NCBI GenBank assembly: GCA_036417435.1
Contig: CM070908.1
Coordinates: 53,911,090 to 53,975,089, forward strand
DNA: 64,000 nucleotides
Origin: Inia geoffrensis
Lineage: Eukaryota > Chordata > Mammalia > Artiodactyla > Iniidae
Direction of reading: 5' to 3'
A program made the position numbers and the translations under genes. How positions within the stretch are numbered: position 1 is the stretch's first letter; every line of letters starts with the position of its first letter. Under the pieces are notes generated by a model. It worked only from the letters and a program-made list of their open reading frames with translations, did no database searches and was not told the DNA's origin. This document shows, in pieces, positions 22,143 to 33,879 of the stretch.

Positions 22143-23544
22143 ATGCACGCCCTCACCCCTGTGCAGGCATTGCCTTCCTCCCCAAATGCCGTTCCTTCCA
22201 CTCTGCCCTCACTGCAATATCTGCCTGTCTAGGGTCTACCTATTTTTAAAGCTTAATGAAACATCACTTACTCTATACTGTTAACCTGGCCCTCTTCGAC
22301 CAGAAGCAATCTTTTCGTCCTCTGAATTCATTTCATCTGATCTGATTCTCTCTAAGGGCTTTTTTGTCTTGGTTTTAACTTAAGAGTGAACATAGTTCAC
22401 TCATCTCCCAGTAGAACAGTCTCGTAACACCCATATTTGATGCCTTTTTGGCCCTCCCAAAATGAATGTTAAACGAATGTCAAAACACTCATGAATATCG
22501 TAATGCACGTCCAAACCCTGATGTATGTGGTACAGATAATAGAGAGCAATACATTAATACTAGTATCAAATTCAAATGCTGACAACTTTCTGATTTCCTG
22601 AAAAATCTGCCTGGGTTCTTCAAGTGCTGAGAGGGCTTCAGTGGAAGAATATGTGTTTGCTGCAACCTAATCTGGCAGACAAATTAGCCCAACTGGCTGT
22701 GTGCCTTCCCTATAACTCTGCCCCTGTCAGACAAGACCCAGAGAAGCAGTGGCTTCACTGCAGTAGGGATTCCAGGAACAAATCAACCAAAGATCAAACA
22801 CAAAGGCCAACTTGAGAAAAAGACTTCTTAATTCTTGGCAAAATAGCCATGGCTTATTTAATGTTGACTTTAGATATTTTGGTAATATGTATTCTCATTT
22901 GTTCAACAAACCCTTATTGATAACTTCACTGGGTTCTGTGGGAGGGAATCGAACAAAAATAAAGAGGCATCATTGCCAGCAAGTGGAACAATTGGACATA
23001 TACAATAATAATAATTTAATGCATTATTATTTTTTAGGACACTGCTATTTTTCAAAGCAACCCAACTCCAATCTCAAAGTCAATGTTATTTCTACCTTAC
23101 TTACAGCCTGTATTTAGTTGCCATATCCAATTTCATATTTTGCCCACTTATTTATTTATGACTGCTTTATTCATTTAAATATGTTAGCGGTAGATTGTGG
23201 GGACTTACATAATATGTGATCACACTTTAAATATGTTGCAATGTCCTTTCTACGTTATAATGCTTCTGCCACATTTCCCTACAAAATGGACGTTTTTGAT
23301 TCCTGGAGTCTGAGCATTGGAACCTATTTGAATGTCACTTGGTCCAGATTTCTCCCAGATGGATAAGTGCCCTTTTCACGAAGCAGACACACACTGATCG
23401 ATATGTACGTGGCAGTCTCCAGTGTCAGGAGCTCACTAAATCCTCATGTAACAAACAGCAAATTCCTCTTCTGGACAGCTTTCATTTTACAGGGTAGTGC
23501 GCTTATCTGGTTGGCTGTGTTTTGTTGATTTTCATTATTTATGT
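20261..23544. other. Mostly unique sequence with one compound microsatellite
   Basis: 3.3 kb without exons or clear transposons apart from a microsatellite at 22049-22140 and a possible short L2 end near 22890-22965 (TTTGTTCAACAAACCCTTAT). Open frames of about 100 codons (20580-20894, 20828-21184, 22812-23117) show no protein motif and I do not call them genes. Confidence 0.5.
22049..22140. repeat. Compound (GT)n(GA)n microsatellite
   Basis: About 15 GT units directly followed by about 31 GA units, almost uninterrupted, 92 bases in all. The pure GA tract is homopurine and could adopt triplex (H-DNA) structure. Confidence 0.98.
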
Positions 23545-25010
23545 TTTCTAATTTTTTAAAATTAAGACTTTTTTAGAGCAGTTTTAGGTTCACAGAAAAT
23601 TGAGGGGCAGGTACTTCCCATATACCTACTGCCCCACAAATGCAGAGTCTTCACTACTGTCAAAAACACCCACCAGATGGTATATTTGTTACAATGTGGA
23701 ATTTACATTGACACATCATAATCATCCAACGTCCACAGGATCATACAGGGTAGTGTAGCTGCCCCAAAGATCCTCTGTGCTCTACCTATTCATCCTTCCC
23801 TTTCTCCCCCAACCAGTGGCAATCACTGGCATTTTTACTATTTCCATACTTTTGCCTTTTTAGAATATCATATAGTTGAAATCATACAGTAGGTAGTCTT
23901 TTCACATTAGCATCTTTCACTTAGTAAAATGCATTTAGGTTTCCTTCACGTCTTTTCATGGTTTGATAGCTTATTTCTTTTTAGCTCTGAATAGTATTCT
24001 GTTGTCTGGATGTACCACAGTTTATTTATCTGTTCACCTGCTGAAAGACATCTTGGTTGCTTCCAAGTTTGGGCAATTATAAATAAAGCTGTATCCATGT
24101 ACAGGTTTTTGGGTGGATGTAAGTTGTCAGCTACTTTGGGTAAATACCAAGGAGCACAATTGCTAGATTGTATGGTGAAAGTAAGTTTGGTTTCTAAGAA
24201 ACTGCCAAGCTGTCTTCCAAAGTGGCTGTGCCAGTTTGCATTCCCGTCAGCGAGGAATGAGGGGTCCTGTTGCTCCACATCCTTGCCAGAATTTGATGTT
24301 ATCCGTTTTTTGGATTTTGACCATTCTAATAAGTGTGTGGTGATATCTCATTATTGATTTAATTTGCATTTCCTAAGTGATATATGATGTGGCACATCTT
24401 TTCATATGCTTATTTGCATCTGTATATCTCCTTTGGTGAGGTGTCTCTTAAGATCTTTGACTCATTTTAAAATCAGATTGCTTGCTTTCTTACTATTGAA
24501 TTTTAAGTGTTCTTTGTATATTTTAGATAGCCGTCCTTTTTCAGATGTGTCTTTTGCAAATATTTTCTCCAAGTCTGTGGCTTCCCTTTTCATTATATTG
24601 ACATTGCTTTCCACAGAGCGGACATTTTTAATTTTAATGAAGTCTAGCTTATCAGTTATTTCTCTCATAAATCATGCTTTGATGTTGCATCTAAAAAGTT
24701 ATCACCATACCCAAGAGCATCTAGGTTTTCTCCTATGTTATCCTGTGGGAGTTTTATAGTTTTGTGTTTTACATTTAGGTTTGACCTATTTGTGAAAGAT
24801 GTAAAGTATGTATTTTGCCTGTGGATGTCCAGTTGTTTCAGCACCATTTGTTGAAAAGTCTGTCTTGGCTCTATGCTATTACCTTTGCTTTTCTGTCAAA
24901 AGTTCATTGACTCTGTTTATGTGAGTCTATTTCTGAGCTTTCTATTCTGTTCCACTGATCTGTTTGTCTGTTTTTTCACATACTACACTGTCTAGATTGC
25001 TAAGTGACTA
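23545..25010 (-). mobile_element. Old L1 (L1M-type), minus strand, ORF2 3' half and 3' end
   Basis: Begins with GAGCAGTTTTAGGTTCACAG, the 3' UTR signature of old L1M elements in reverse. It continues through the C-terminal ORF2 region (reverse translation shows TALFIIAQTWKQPRC and TEYYSELKRN) to TTCTATTCTGTTCCACTGAT near 24960. Heavily diverged with many indels. Confidence 0.82.
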
Positions 25011-25940
25011 TATGACTCAGAAGAAAAGGAAGACTCAAGACTTACAGTTCATCTGAATACACATTGTTATGAGGAATATTTCGATGTCAGATGTCATTAT
25101 TAATTTTCCCTATTGTCTGTGGAAAGTTCAAGAAAAGCTGTCTCGGATGTCTTTATGTAGGCTGTTTATCTCTCTAGCTATTCTGATACTCCAGCCCTGT
25201 TTCATTTGGCTGTATGCCTTGTATTCCATTTCCATGGATTCTAGAATCATTTCTAGGCTGCAGCTGAAAAAAACATCTTTTGGGGGGCTTATTTATAGAT
25301 ACATAACAATTGCATTTAAGAGGTACCCTCCTCGTGCTCCCACACTCCCAGATTCAACACTAATGTGAGGCTAACCTCTCACAACTAGGAACCCATCTAG
25401 TGGATACCTGAGAGGCCTCTCCTGTTTGCTCAATTGGCTGTCACATGGAACACACCACGAAAGGTCCTTTTTTTTTTTTTTTTTTCTAGATAACACCCTT
25501 TTCTGCACTTAGCCTACTCTTTTCCATTTGAAATTCAGCGAGCTTGAAATAACAACAGATCCTGTCCCTAATGGGGCATCAATGGAAATATATCTGTCAT
25601 GTAATTGAGGAGGCTGTGGCATTGGGAGACCTAAGTCTTTGGCCTGTAACCTTCCGTCACCTGTGCAGTGAACACAGAAGAAATCTCATTGTTTATTGCA
25701 GTGGCTAAATGAGGAGCAGCATGTATAGTATTTGCTGGTGTAGGATTTTTCATTTAATTAAATCTGAGTTTCTATCTGTCCAAGGTACCTCACTGATAAA
25801 GGGAGGATGCTGAAAAAGCTTTGTCAGTGTTTAAGTCCCACAATAACTTTTTCCTGGTATAATTAAAGTCTGTCCATTGAATTTCAGTTCTCAGGGAATG
25901 TTATTGTTTGTGAGCCAACACTGTCATCGCGACTTTGTAT
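25011..25940. other. Unique sequence, with a poly(T) run
   Basis: No element recognised. An unbroken T run of about 20 lies at 25467-25487 and could be the tail of an unrecognised retrocopy, but the flanking sequence shows no SINE body that I can name. Confidence 0.45.
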
Positions 25941-25954
25941 TTATGCAACAGCTT

Positions 25955-26100
25955 TATTAGTCCTGTGACCTTGGGCAAGTCACTTAACCCCTGTGACTTT
26001 TGCTGTTAAGCAGTTATTAATGCCTGCTAAACAGAGCTGTTGTCAGGATTACATATATAGTGAATGTGAAAGAGCCTCATTACTTAGAAAGGGAACCACC
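25955..26100 (-). mobile_element. MIR SINE, minus strand
   Basis: TGTGACCTTGGGCAAGTCAC followed by TTAACCCCTGTGACTTTTGC and GAGCTGTTGTCAGGATTACA is a well-kept reverse MIR core. Confidence 0.82.
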
Positions 26101-26300
26101 TGCATTATCTCAGTTCATTCTTACAATACCAGTGGGAGGGTAGACCAGTTTTTTGGGGGTGTATGTTTGCGTGTGTGAGTGTGTGTATTTAACTCTCAAC
26201 TCCAGATGAGAGTTCAGGTTCAGTAAACATTAAGTAAACTGTCTAACATTGCGGAGCTGGAAGGTTGCAAACCAGAGATGTCCCTTCTGGCTGTTTTGAC
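26100..26300 (+). mobile_element. Possible second MIR fragment, plus strand
   Basis: ATTATCTCAGTTCATTCTTA, ATACCAGTGGGAGGGTAGAC and, after a GT-rich patch, CAGTAAACATTAAGTAAACT resemble the plus-strand MIR. The two MIRs would lie head to head. Diverged, so only tentative. Confidence 0.45.
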
Positions 26301-26825
26301 ACTCATTGACACTCGTAACACATCAGACCCTACATACATTTCCTGACACTAAAGCCTGACCTCGTTCAGAAATCTCACATTGACTCCCAATATATTGCAA
26401 GAAATCACATTTAAAAACGCAAACAGAAGATAATAGGAATCTTTCAAAACTGACCTGGAACTGAAAGTGCTCACTTTGGAGAAGAATCCAGAGTGTGTGG
26501 GGATGATTCACATTGCCTTGTGAGAGGTGACTGTTAAATTGTTAGAAATTTCAACAGCTGGTGTTAAACACATTGTTAAATAAATATTAAATTATATAAA
26601 TTAGCTAATTAAATTATAGTACAAAGGTGATGAATACTCAAAATTTATTACTTCCTAAATATTTTTACTACATTTTACTATTTTCTACACTTTAAAGCAT
26701 ATTGTAACTGTATGGTGGACATACTATACATATAAAATGGTCACTTACTACATATATGTCAGAAGTGATGGCATGTCCCTTTGTTTTGCAGTAGGGAAGG
26801 ACAAATATGACTCCATGTTGGATGT
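26301..26825. other. Unique sequence, no feature recognised
   Basis: AT-rich unique DNA. Nothing supported. Confidence 0.45.
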
Positions 26826-27193
26826 TTCCTTTTTTTAATATTTATTTATTTATTTGGTTGCACCGGTCTTGGTTGCGGCAGGCAGGCTCCTCATTTGCGG
26901 CTCACCAGCTCCTTAGTTACAGCACATAGGCTCCTTAGTTGTGGCAGGTGGGCTTCTTAGTTGTGGCTCACCGGCTCCTTAGTTGCAGCACTTGGGCTCC
27001 TTAGTTGTGACAGGTAGCCTTCTTAGTTGTGGCTTGCTGGCTCCTTAGTTACAGCACGTGGGCTCCTTAGTTGTGGCATGCAAACTCAGTTGCAGCATGA
27101 ATGTGGGATCTAGTTCCCTGGCCAGAGATTGAACCCAGGCCCCCTGCATTGGGAGCACAGAGTCTTTATCCACTGCGCCACCAGGAAAGTCCT
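26826..27193 (-). mobile_element. tRNA-derived SINE with internal tandem repeat, minus strand
   Basis: T/AT-rich tail (TTTTTTTAATATTTATTTAT), a body of GGCTCCTTAGTTGTGGC modules, then the tRNA-related head in reverse (GAGATTGAACCCAGGCCCCC to GCGCCACCAGGAAAGTCC). It belongs to the older cetartiodactyl CHR-like SINEs and differs from the young type at 15462. A similar GGATGTTTCCTTTT / GGATCTGTTTCTTTT pair flanks it, a likely decayed duplication. Confidence 0.82.
26900..27090. repeat. 66-bp tandem repeat, about 2.9 copies, inside the SINE
   Basis: Units start at 26900, 26966 and 27032. Each holds three sub-modules of about 22 bases around CTCCTTAGTTGTGGCAGG or CTTCTTAGTTGTGGC. Units one and two differ by only a handful of bases across 66 positions. 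Confidence 0.9.
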
Positions 27194-27299
27194 CGGATCT
27201 GTTTCTTTTACTTTAACCTTGGTATTCTATTGCTTTGGATACAAGTTAAGAATGTTGCCTATAGCCTGAAATATACAGGATAGCCCATTCTCAAGGCTC

Positions 27300-27660
27300 T
27301 GACCTTTAAAGGTATAACACTTTCCCAATCATATAGAGATAGAAAGTTGCAGAACAGAGAATAACATTTGTCTTCTTGGAGGGTTACAGGAGCATCATGA
27401 CCTGTTCTACATGGACAGATGTAGGAACAAAGGCTTCTGACACGAACAAGTTTGCGACAACCAACTCCCCTCCCCTTTTGGTGTAAAACAAGCCTGAGTT
27501 CTAACTTGGGTAAGGTGGTTCTTTGGAACACTAGTCCACCATCTTCTTGGTCTGCTGGCTTTCCAAATAAAGCTGCTATTCCTTGCCTCAGCAACTCATC
27601 TCTCGATTTATTGACCTGTTTTGCAGCAAGCAGTGTGAACTTGGACTCGGTAACACCTTC
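27300..27660 (+). mobile_element. Endogenous retrovirus LTR fragment (class I-like)
   Basis: The 3' part shows an LTR layout: CCACCATCTTCTTGGTCTGC, a polyadenylation signal in CCAAATAAAGCTGCTATTCC, CTCATCTCTCGATTTATTGA and TGTGAACTTGGACTCGGTAA near the 3' end. No internal retroviral genes are seen beside it, so it is a solo or truncated LTR. The 144-codon antisense frame across it is incidental. Confidence 0.7.
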
Positions 27661-27719
27661 TGATACTAGATTATCAAAGACTGCAGGTTCCATCTTGGGT
27701 TTCTTTCTCTCCGTCTCTT

Positions 27720-27985
27720 GAATATCTCACTCTAGGGAAGCCAGCTGCCGTGTCTTCAGGACACCCAGGCAGCCTATGGAGAGGACCATGTGGCAAGGAA
27801 ATGAGGTCTCCAGCCTATAGCCAGAGAGCAACTGGAACCTGCCAAAACCACATGAACCTGGAAGTCTTCATATGACTACATTCCCAGCTGACAGCTTCAC
27901 TGTAGCTCAGGAAAGACTTTGAGCCAGGACCAAACAGTCAAGCTGCTCCCGGTAATCAATAACTACTCCAGTAGCAAAGCATCTA
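27720..27985 (+). mobile_element. MaLR-like (MLT1-type) LTR fragment
   Basis: TCTCACTCTAGGGAAGCCAG, CTGCCGTGTCTTCAGGACAC, CAGGCAGCCTATGGAGAGGA and, later, CAGTCAAGCTGCTCCCGG follow the mammalian MaLR LTR as I remember it. The 3' end is missing. Confidence 0.6.
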
Positions 27986-30906
27986 AATATTCTTCAACTT
28001 GATGTCTTATTTTAGACGGATTCCTGTAGAGGTCAAGAAACCTCTTTTTCCCTAAATGTTACACAATTGTGAACAAACTGAAAATTATACCCACGATTAG
28101 CAGAAATGTTTGCCCTTTAAAATTTTCTAGTTAGTAGGCTCAGGCAAAAAAAGTTTACTGCTTTCTGAAACTGTTTAATTTGGGGGAAAGGCTTATTATT
28201 TCAAATGTGAATTTAGATATGAAATAACATAGTCTACTTGACATCTTTATTTTTTCTCTTTAAATATGAACTGTCAACCTGCAAAATTAAACCAGGGTTA
28301 TCCAGGAAAGTCTCTCAAGGTCTATGCAGGGTGTGAATAGTTTATTCTTAACGGAAGTAAAAATTCCATGGTTGTCCTTATTGAGTAAGGGAAGAAGGGT
28401 GGCCAGAGAGAATGTTACAGCAACCTACAGTGGTGCTTTTGTGCAGAAGTTAAGGCAACTAGCCAGGAGGCTTTGGGTTTTTGCCACTGGAAGGAGGTTT
28501 AGTGGAAACCCTGGAACTAAACTAGAACTTTCACATGTTTGAGTCTTAATATGGCAAATGCTGTCTGATATACTATGGGGAATCTTTGCTACTTATGGGA
28601 GTGGCAGAAGTTATATCCTCTTAACCTAAGCAACCAAAAGGCCCTACACCCAAGCATCACTAGAAAAGATACTTACAGGGACTTGGGTTTCCCCTCAGTC
28701 GTATCCTGCATATCTATAGAGGTACCTAGGTTTCAGATATATATCCATTATCTATATTTACATCTTTAGATATATACATATATATATATACACACACACA
28801 CATAGATACATATAAATTATAAATGCTGACATCAACTTTATTCTACAGTAATAGGCCTGGAACTTCACTGAACCTCATGACATTTGTGTTACTAAAAAAT
28901 AAATCATCCACAACTTCACTAGGTGACCTCTTGCTTCCAGGGATGCCCACCAAAATGTGCAGAATTTTGGAAAATATGGTAAAGATGTACAGAATTTTTA
29001 AATGCTCCAAAAATTGCCAAATGAGATTATTTCCTGAATTGAAGGACTATGCCAATAGCATTTTAAAGAGAAAATCCTGAATAAGAAAATTCTTGAGTCA
29101 TTGGTTATTCTGTGGTCTTATGGCAGAGGAAAAGCTAAGGCAGCCCAGATACAGTTACTAAAATAAGTCCCAGCTTCTCTCTCTTGTTCTGTCTTTTCTA
29201 TTGTTGTTTTGTCTTTTTTTTTTAATGGTAGTAATTTTGAGGGGATGGATCTTTTTACCTCTCCTATTTTTAGGAAGTAATACTTTCTTAAAACTTTTTT
29301 TTTTTTTTTTTTTGCAGAGAGGAATATAGGAAATTGCAGTGAGGCAATATTCAAACCTGGGAGACATTTTATTTTTTGCACATATTTATGCATGTGAGTT
29401 ATTTCAGTCTTTCATTTTTCCCAGTCAAGGGAGATGGCGGTGGCAAGGTAGTTTTCTAGGCAAAGCCCCTTTCTTTTCTCCGGACTTAGAGAGACTGCTT
29501 CCTTCACATTTAGGTCATGTGTGGAAAACTTATTCACCCTCCCTCCTCTGATTTAAAGAATTAAAATAGGTCTAGGAAGGGTCTTCCCTGGACACTAGGC
29601 GTCTCATTTCCACTGTTAAAGAAAAGAGATCTCTCTTGGACACTCAGGTATGCTCCTCACCTGTAGAAATGTAATTTGCTGGCTCTTTTTGAACTCTGCA
29701 ACCATAGATGTACATTCCAAAGTTCCTCCTCCAGTTTCAACTACCTGGGGTAGTCATTCCTCTTATCTTGTGGCTCGTATTTTCAGCTTTCTCCATGTTT
29801 CGCTGAGTCCTCATTTACATTTTTATTTCTGATCCCCCTTGATATTTTGAGAGGATTTCTCAAAAAGGCGAATGCTGATTTTATGCCACTATTTTAAAAC
29901 TAGATGCCCAGTTCTTTTGTTTGAAATGTGTTGTGTAGAATATACATACTTGGATCATTAATTCAGTCTCCAGACTAGGGACTGGATTAATGATCCAAGT
30001 ATAGATCATTAGATTAGATCTAATCTTCCTAGGTTATAATTCTTCTTACCTTTTATAAAGAGTTTAAAGTGTTGATATATCAGAAGTATTTGCAACAGTG
30101 GAGGAAATAGTGCTGCTAATACAGAATTCTGAAATTCCCTTCATTTCAGTTTTCTGCTGTAAGCAAACCTCAGTAGGTACAACCAGGTTTAATAGTATTG
30201 GCAGTAGAAAAAGGAAACAGAGGCACCCATCAGCTGTTGCTCCTCTCGTACCTGTGTGGTCTCAAAATTATTTTCAGCATAATTTTTAATATTCACAGGG
30301 CAGTTCTCAACTGAGCCTACTTTTCACTCCAAATGTACGAATTATATATTTCTTGAATTTGAATCCGTTTTTCTGAAGGGCTTCTGGTACTGGAATTCAT
30401 TTACAGCATAAAGTTCTATGATTCATTAAAAAAAAAAAAGGTCATGTGAGGTTAAAAAAATGTGAGAAATTTAATTTCATATAAAAATAGCTGTACTTTT
30501 AAAATATAACAAGTAGGGAAGGTTAAAAATCAACAAATCTAGATATTTGGGGTTTTTTTTATTTGGCTTGAATTACTCTCCTGTAGTATTTAACCAACAT
30601 TAAATAGTAGTTCTAAACAATCTTCTCTATCTCTTTCTGTAGTAAAGGGATCCTCAGTAAAAATATTTCTGGGAAGGATTCTAATATTGATAATGTTGTA
30701 AACCAACTCTCATGATGACGCGAGACTCTCTCTTGTTTAGTTAGAAGTTTTGTTTGTCTGCATGTGTGTTCACTTTCTGTCAATTTGAAGTGAATCTGGT
30801 TCCAAGACTAACATGTGTGGATTTTAACAAACAGGTAAAAGTGTGAGAGGAAACAGGGTCACTTCCAGTGACAGATGGATCCTGGTTTCTCCTGGGGGAA
30901 AAGTCT
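27986..30906. other. Unique sequence, with a hairpin and poly(T) runs
   Basis: 2.9 kb with no exon or transposon that I can name. It contains a TA/CA simple repeat near 28769-28803, a poly(T) run at 29297-29313 and the inverted repeat at 29946-30002. Confidence 0.5.
29946..30002. repeat. Inverted repeat, 23-bp arms, 11-base loop
   Basis: Left arm 29946-29968 starts ATACTTGGATCATTAAT; right arm 29980-30002 is its reverse complement with one mismatch. The loop is TCCAGACTAGG. A second perfect 14-bp palindrome, GATTAGATCTAATC, follows at 30012-30025. Confidence 0.97.
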
Positions 30907-30922
30907 TAGAAATGACACTCCT

Positions 30923-31135
30923 GAGCTTCCCTGGTGGCACAGTGGTTGAGAGTCCGCCTGATGATGCAGGGGACACGGGTTCGTGCCCCGGTCCGGGAAG
31001 ATCCCATATGCCGCAGAGCGGCTGGGCCCAAGAGCCATGGCCGCTGAGCCTGCGTGTACGGAGCCTGTGCTCCACAACGGGAGAGGCCACAACAGTGAGA
31101 GGCCTGCGTACCACAAAAAAAAAAAAAAAGAAAAA
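30923..31135 (+). mobile_element. Young CHR-2-type tRNA-derived SINE
   Basis: CTTCCCTGGTGGCACAGTGG head, B box GGTTCGTGCCC intact, body to GGCCTGCGTACCAC, then poly(A) with one G. A perfect 16-bp target-site duplication TAGAAATGACACTCCT lies at 30907-30922 and 31136-31151, which fixes both ends. Confidence 0.97.
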
Positions 31136-31452
31136 TAGAAATGACACTCCTCCTAAATCCCAGGATGTTCCAAGAGGGAACATCTCTTGCAGGGGCCAAA
31201 TTGAGGAAGCAGACATGCATGGAAAACTTTACCATGTACAGAAGGAAACAGGAAACAGTAGAATCCCTGAAAGATAAAGTGGTTTGTGCACGCCAACCCT
31301 GGCCATGAGTCCACACAGATGAACGGTCAACGTCAAGAACAATCTATGTAGCTCAAGGGGTTTCTGAGATCAGGGACAGCTGATAGAGGTGGAACTTAAA
31401 AGACTAGAAATATAATCAGTGGCAGCACTGATGCTTTTGCCAATGTAGCTAG

Positions 31453-31877
31453 ATGTTGTTAAGATAAAATGGAGAATAGGCTTGAAAATCCCCCAAACAG
31501 ACAAAATCATATAAGCCAAGCGAGCAGAACTAAATCTTGCTTATTTCATGAACATAAGCAAAACTCAGCTTATTTCTTGTAAGTGCCTCTCATAATTACA
31601 GAAGAAACTTGTCATTTTTCTAAACTGGTGTTCAGATAATCTCTTCTAACCAATCCCCTGCTGTCTGGAAACCCCCACTGTAATAAACAGTCATTGTAAA
31701 GGTTTAACAACTTGCTCATCCTCACTTATGAGCCATTCTGTGATGTTATGCTTCTGGGCTTCATATTAGTTTGGGATTTGAAGACTCCTAGTTTGCAAAC
31801 TCTTCTTTTGTGCACAATACACTCTTACTAAATGCTATTTTACTGATCCACTTTAAATTTTTACTATTTCTGGATTT
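31453..31877 (+). mobile_element. Probable ERV LTR
   Basis: An LTR-like layout: TGTTGTTAAGATAAAATGGA at the start, CCAATCCCCTGCTGTCTGGA in the middle, then GTGCACAATACACTCTTACT (polyadenylation-like) and CTATTTTACTGATCCACTTT near the end. No internal viral genes are seen. The L1 tail at 31897 sits at its 3' edge. Family unknown. Confidence 0.45.
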
Positions 31878-31896
31878 TTGACAGTCTGGATACTTT
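31878..31896. repeat. Target-site duplication, left copy
   Basis: TTGACAGTCTGGATACTTT, repeated exactly at 32168-32186. It flanks the short L1 between them. Confidence 0.95.
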
Positions 31897-32167
31897 CTTC
31901 TTTCTTTTTTAAGTTATTTATTTAGTTTATTTTTTCCATTGATTTTTTTTTTAATTTTTATTTAATATTGGAGTATAGTTAATTAACAATGTCCTGTTAG
32001 TTTCAGGTGTACTGCAAAGTGATTCAGTTATACATATACATGTATCTATTCTTTTTCAAATTCTTTTCCCATTTAGGTTATTACAGAATATTGAGCAGAG
32101 TTTCCTGTGCTATCCAGTAGGGCCTTGTTGGTTATCTGTTTTAAATATAGCAGTGTGTAAATGTCAG
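31897..32167 (-). mobile_element. Short 5'-truncated L1 tail with perfect TSD
   Basis: T-rich tail, then L1 3' UTR in reverse (GGAGTATAGTTAATTAACAA, TACTGCAAAGTGATTCAGTT, GAATATTGAGCAGAGTTTCC). Only about 270 bases of the 3' end were copied. The 19-bp duplication on both sides is without mismatch. Confidence 0.96.
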
Positions 32168-32186
32168 TTGACAGTCTGGATACTTT

Positions 32187-33879
32187 AAAGCCCAGAGAGA
32201 CCTGAGACTTGCCCCTAGAAGCAAGTAGCCAATGAGAAAGTGCAGTCTTGAGATTGGGAACCCACATCTCAAGAGCAAAAGGAAAATATACAAAAGAGGT
32301 ACAGTTCAAAAATATCCAGCAGCCTAAAATTTTGAGGCAAAAATATTGTTGAATAGAAAATGGGTCCCTGTCCTAGAACAATGGGTCTCTGTTCTAAGAG
32401 TTCCTAATTTTATCCAGTAGTAACCATATAAAAGCAGTGTAAATAAACTTAGAAACTAATACTCAGCAGTGATTCTTGTTTCTGCCAAGGAAGTAGAGCC
32501 ATGTAAGTAAATTACTTGTGAATGACACGTGCAAAAATTGTGCACAAGTAACGATTAACTGAGGCACTTATGTGCAAGGATGTCAATACGTATGTCCATT
32601 TATACACATTAACCTCTCTCTCCCTGGTTATCATGGCGTTTCCAGGGTATTATAATCAAGGTAAGACCATTCTGCCTAGCAGGTTAAGTAGGGAGGATTA
32701 TTTAGCTGGCGGTGTAGGTTTGGCTTAAGTTTCTCAAGACTAGCTCAGAGAGAACTATTTCATATAGATGTAAACATTGCATTAGGCTTTTCTCACTCCC
32801 TTAAAATTCACTCCCCCCCTTTCTTTATTATCACAATGAGTGCTCTTATCCAGAGGTGTGAAAAAAACAACATTTAATGTTTATCTTTGGAGGTCTTTCT
32901 GGCATACTTCGGCATCTTCTGGTGAAATTCAGCACCTTTCAAGTAATACTGAACATGTTTTTGGATGAGTTGATGACTCCTAACATCTCAATTTAGGAAA
33001 AATCTGTCCTAAGAGCATCCTCTCAAGAATTCCAGCAGGAACTAATAATACCCCAATCAGAGAAGAAAACAAACCTTTAGTCAAAATGAAATGCACAAAA
33101 AATGCAAAATGACAATTTAATGAAATGGGAATCAAATTCAAAGTTTTCAGGTAGCACATAACTTCAGAAAGCTCACTCAGGTACACAGAGCATCCCTCCC
33201 TGCTGAGCCAGAGAGAAGCTGAGTGTGCCACAAGTCTCATGCTGTTGTTCCCAGAGCTGCCCCAGTGAGTACCTGTGAAAACGCAATTTAGAAGATGCCA
33301 TTTGACTGTCCTCAGAAAGACATCCTTAGTTAATTAAACTGTAGCTATTTAAGCACCTGTAACAAGTAATGGGAATTTCAGTTCTACTGATAAAAGGATA
33401 TTATTTATAATGAGCTTCACCACCAAAGGAGTTCTGAATGCAGAAAGCTAACCATTAAATTGTGACTCAGAACATTTTCATAACATCTGAGCTGCACATG
33501 CTGATGACAGGACAAGAACCAGGATATGGAGAAAGCGTGAGAGCTAATGAGCCTGCCTATAGGAATAGTTGGCTCTTTGGTGGGGGGGATCTTCTCTATT
33601 TCTCGGGGTAGAAATGGGAGGTGGGAAGGTATCTAAGGAAGGGGGCATTGCTTTTTTTTCTCCACATTAATATGAGATTCAACAGAGAAGCCTATGGTTT
33701 TTTAATAGTGCTAGAATGTTCCACATTCTTCCTCTAAGAAATGTCAGCAGCAACTATAACTTCTTAGGAAAATCATGCAATGATATAAAATGGCTAAGAT
33801 CAGAGCCTCTTGGCCCTCATAACTTTGAGTATTCTCTTTCCCCTGCCACTAAAAGCCAGCTTTAAGTTTAAGATCTTCA
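32187..33879. other. Unique sequence, no feature recognised
   Basis: 1.7 kb with no exon, RNA gene or transposon that I can name. Open frames stay under 90 codons. Confidence 0.5.

Noticed and set aside
27259..27693. 144-codon minus-strand open frame
   Set aside because: It is the antisense of an ERV LTR; no protein family recognised.
30843..31277. 144-codon frame across 30843-31277
   Set aside because: A read-through of the SINE at 30923-31135. Similar frames appear in every copy of this SINE family.
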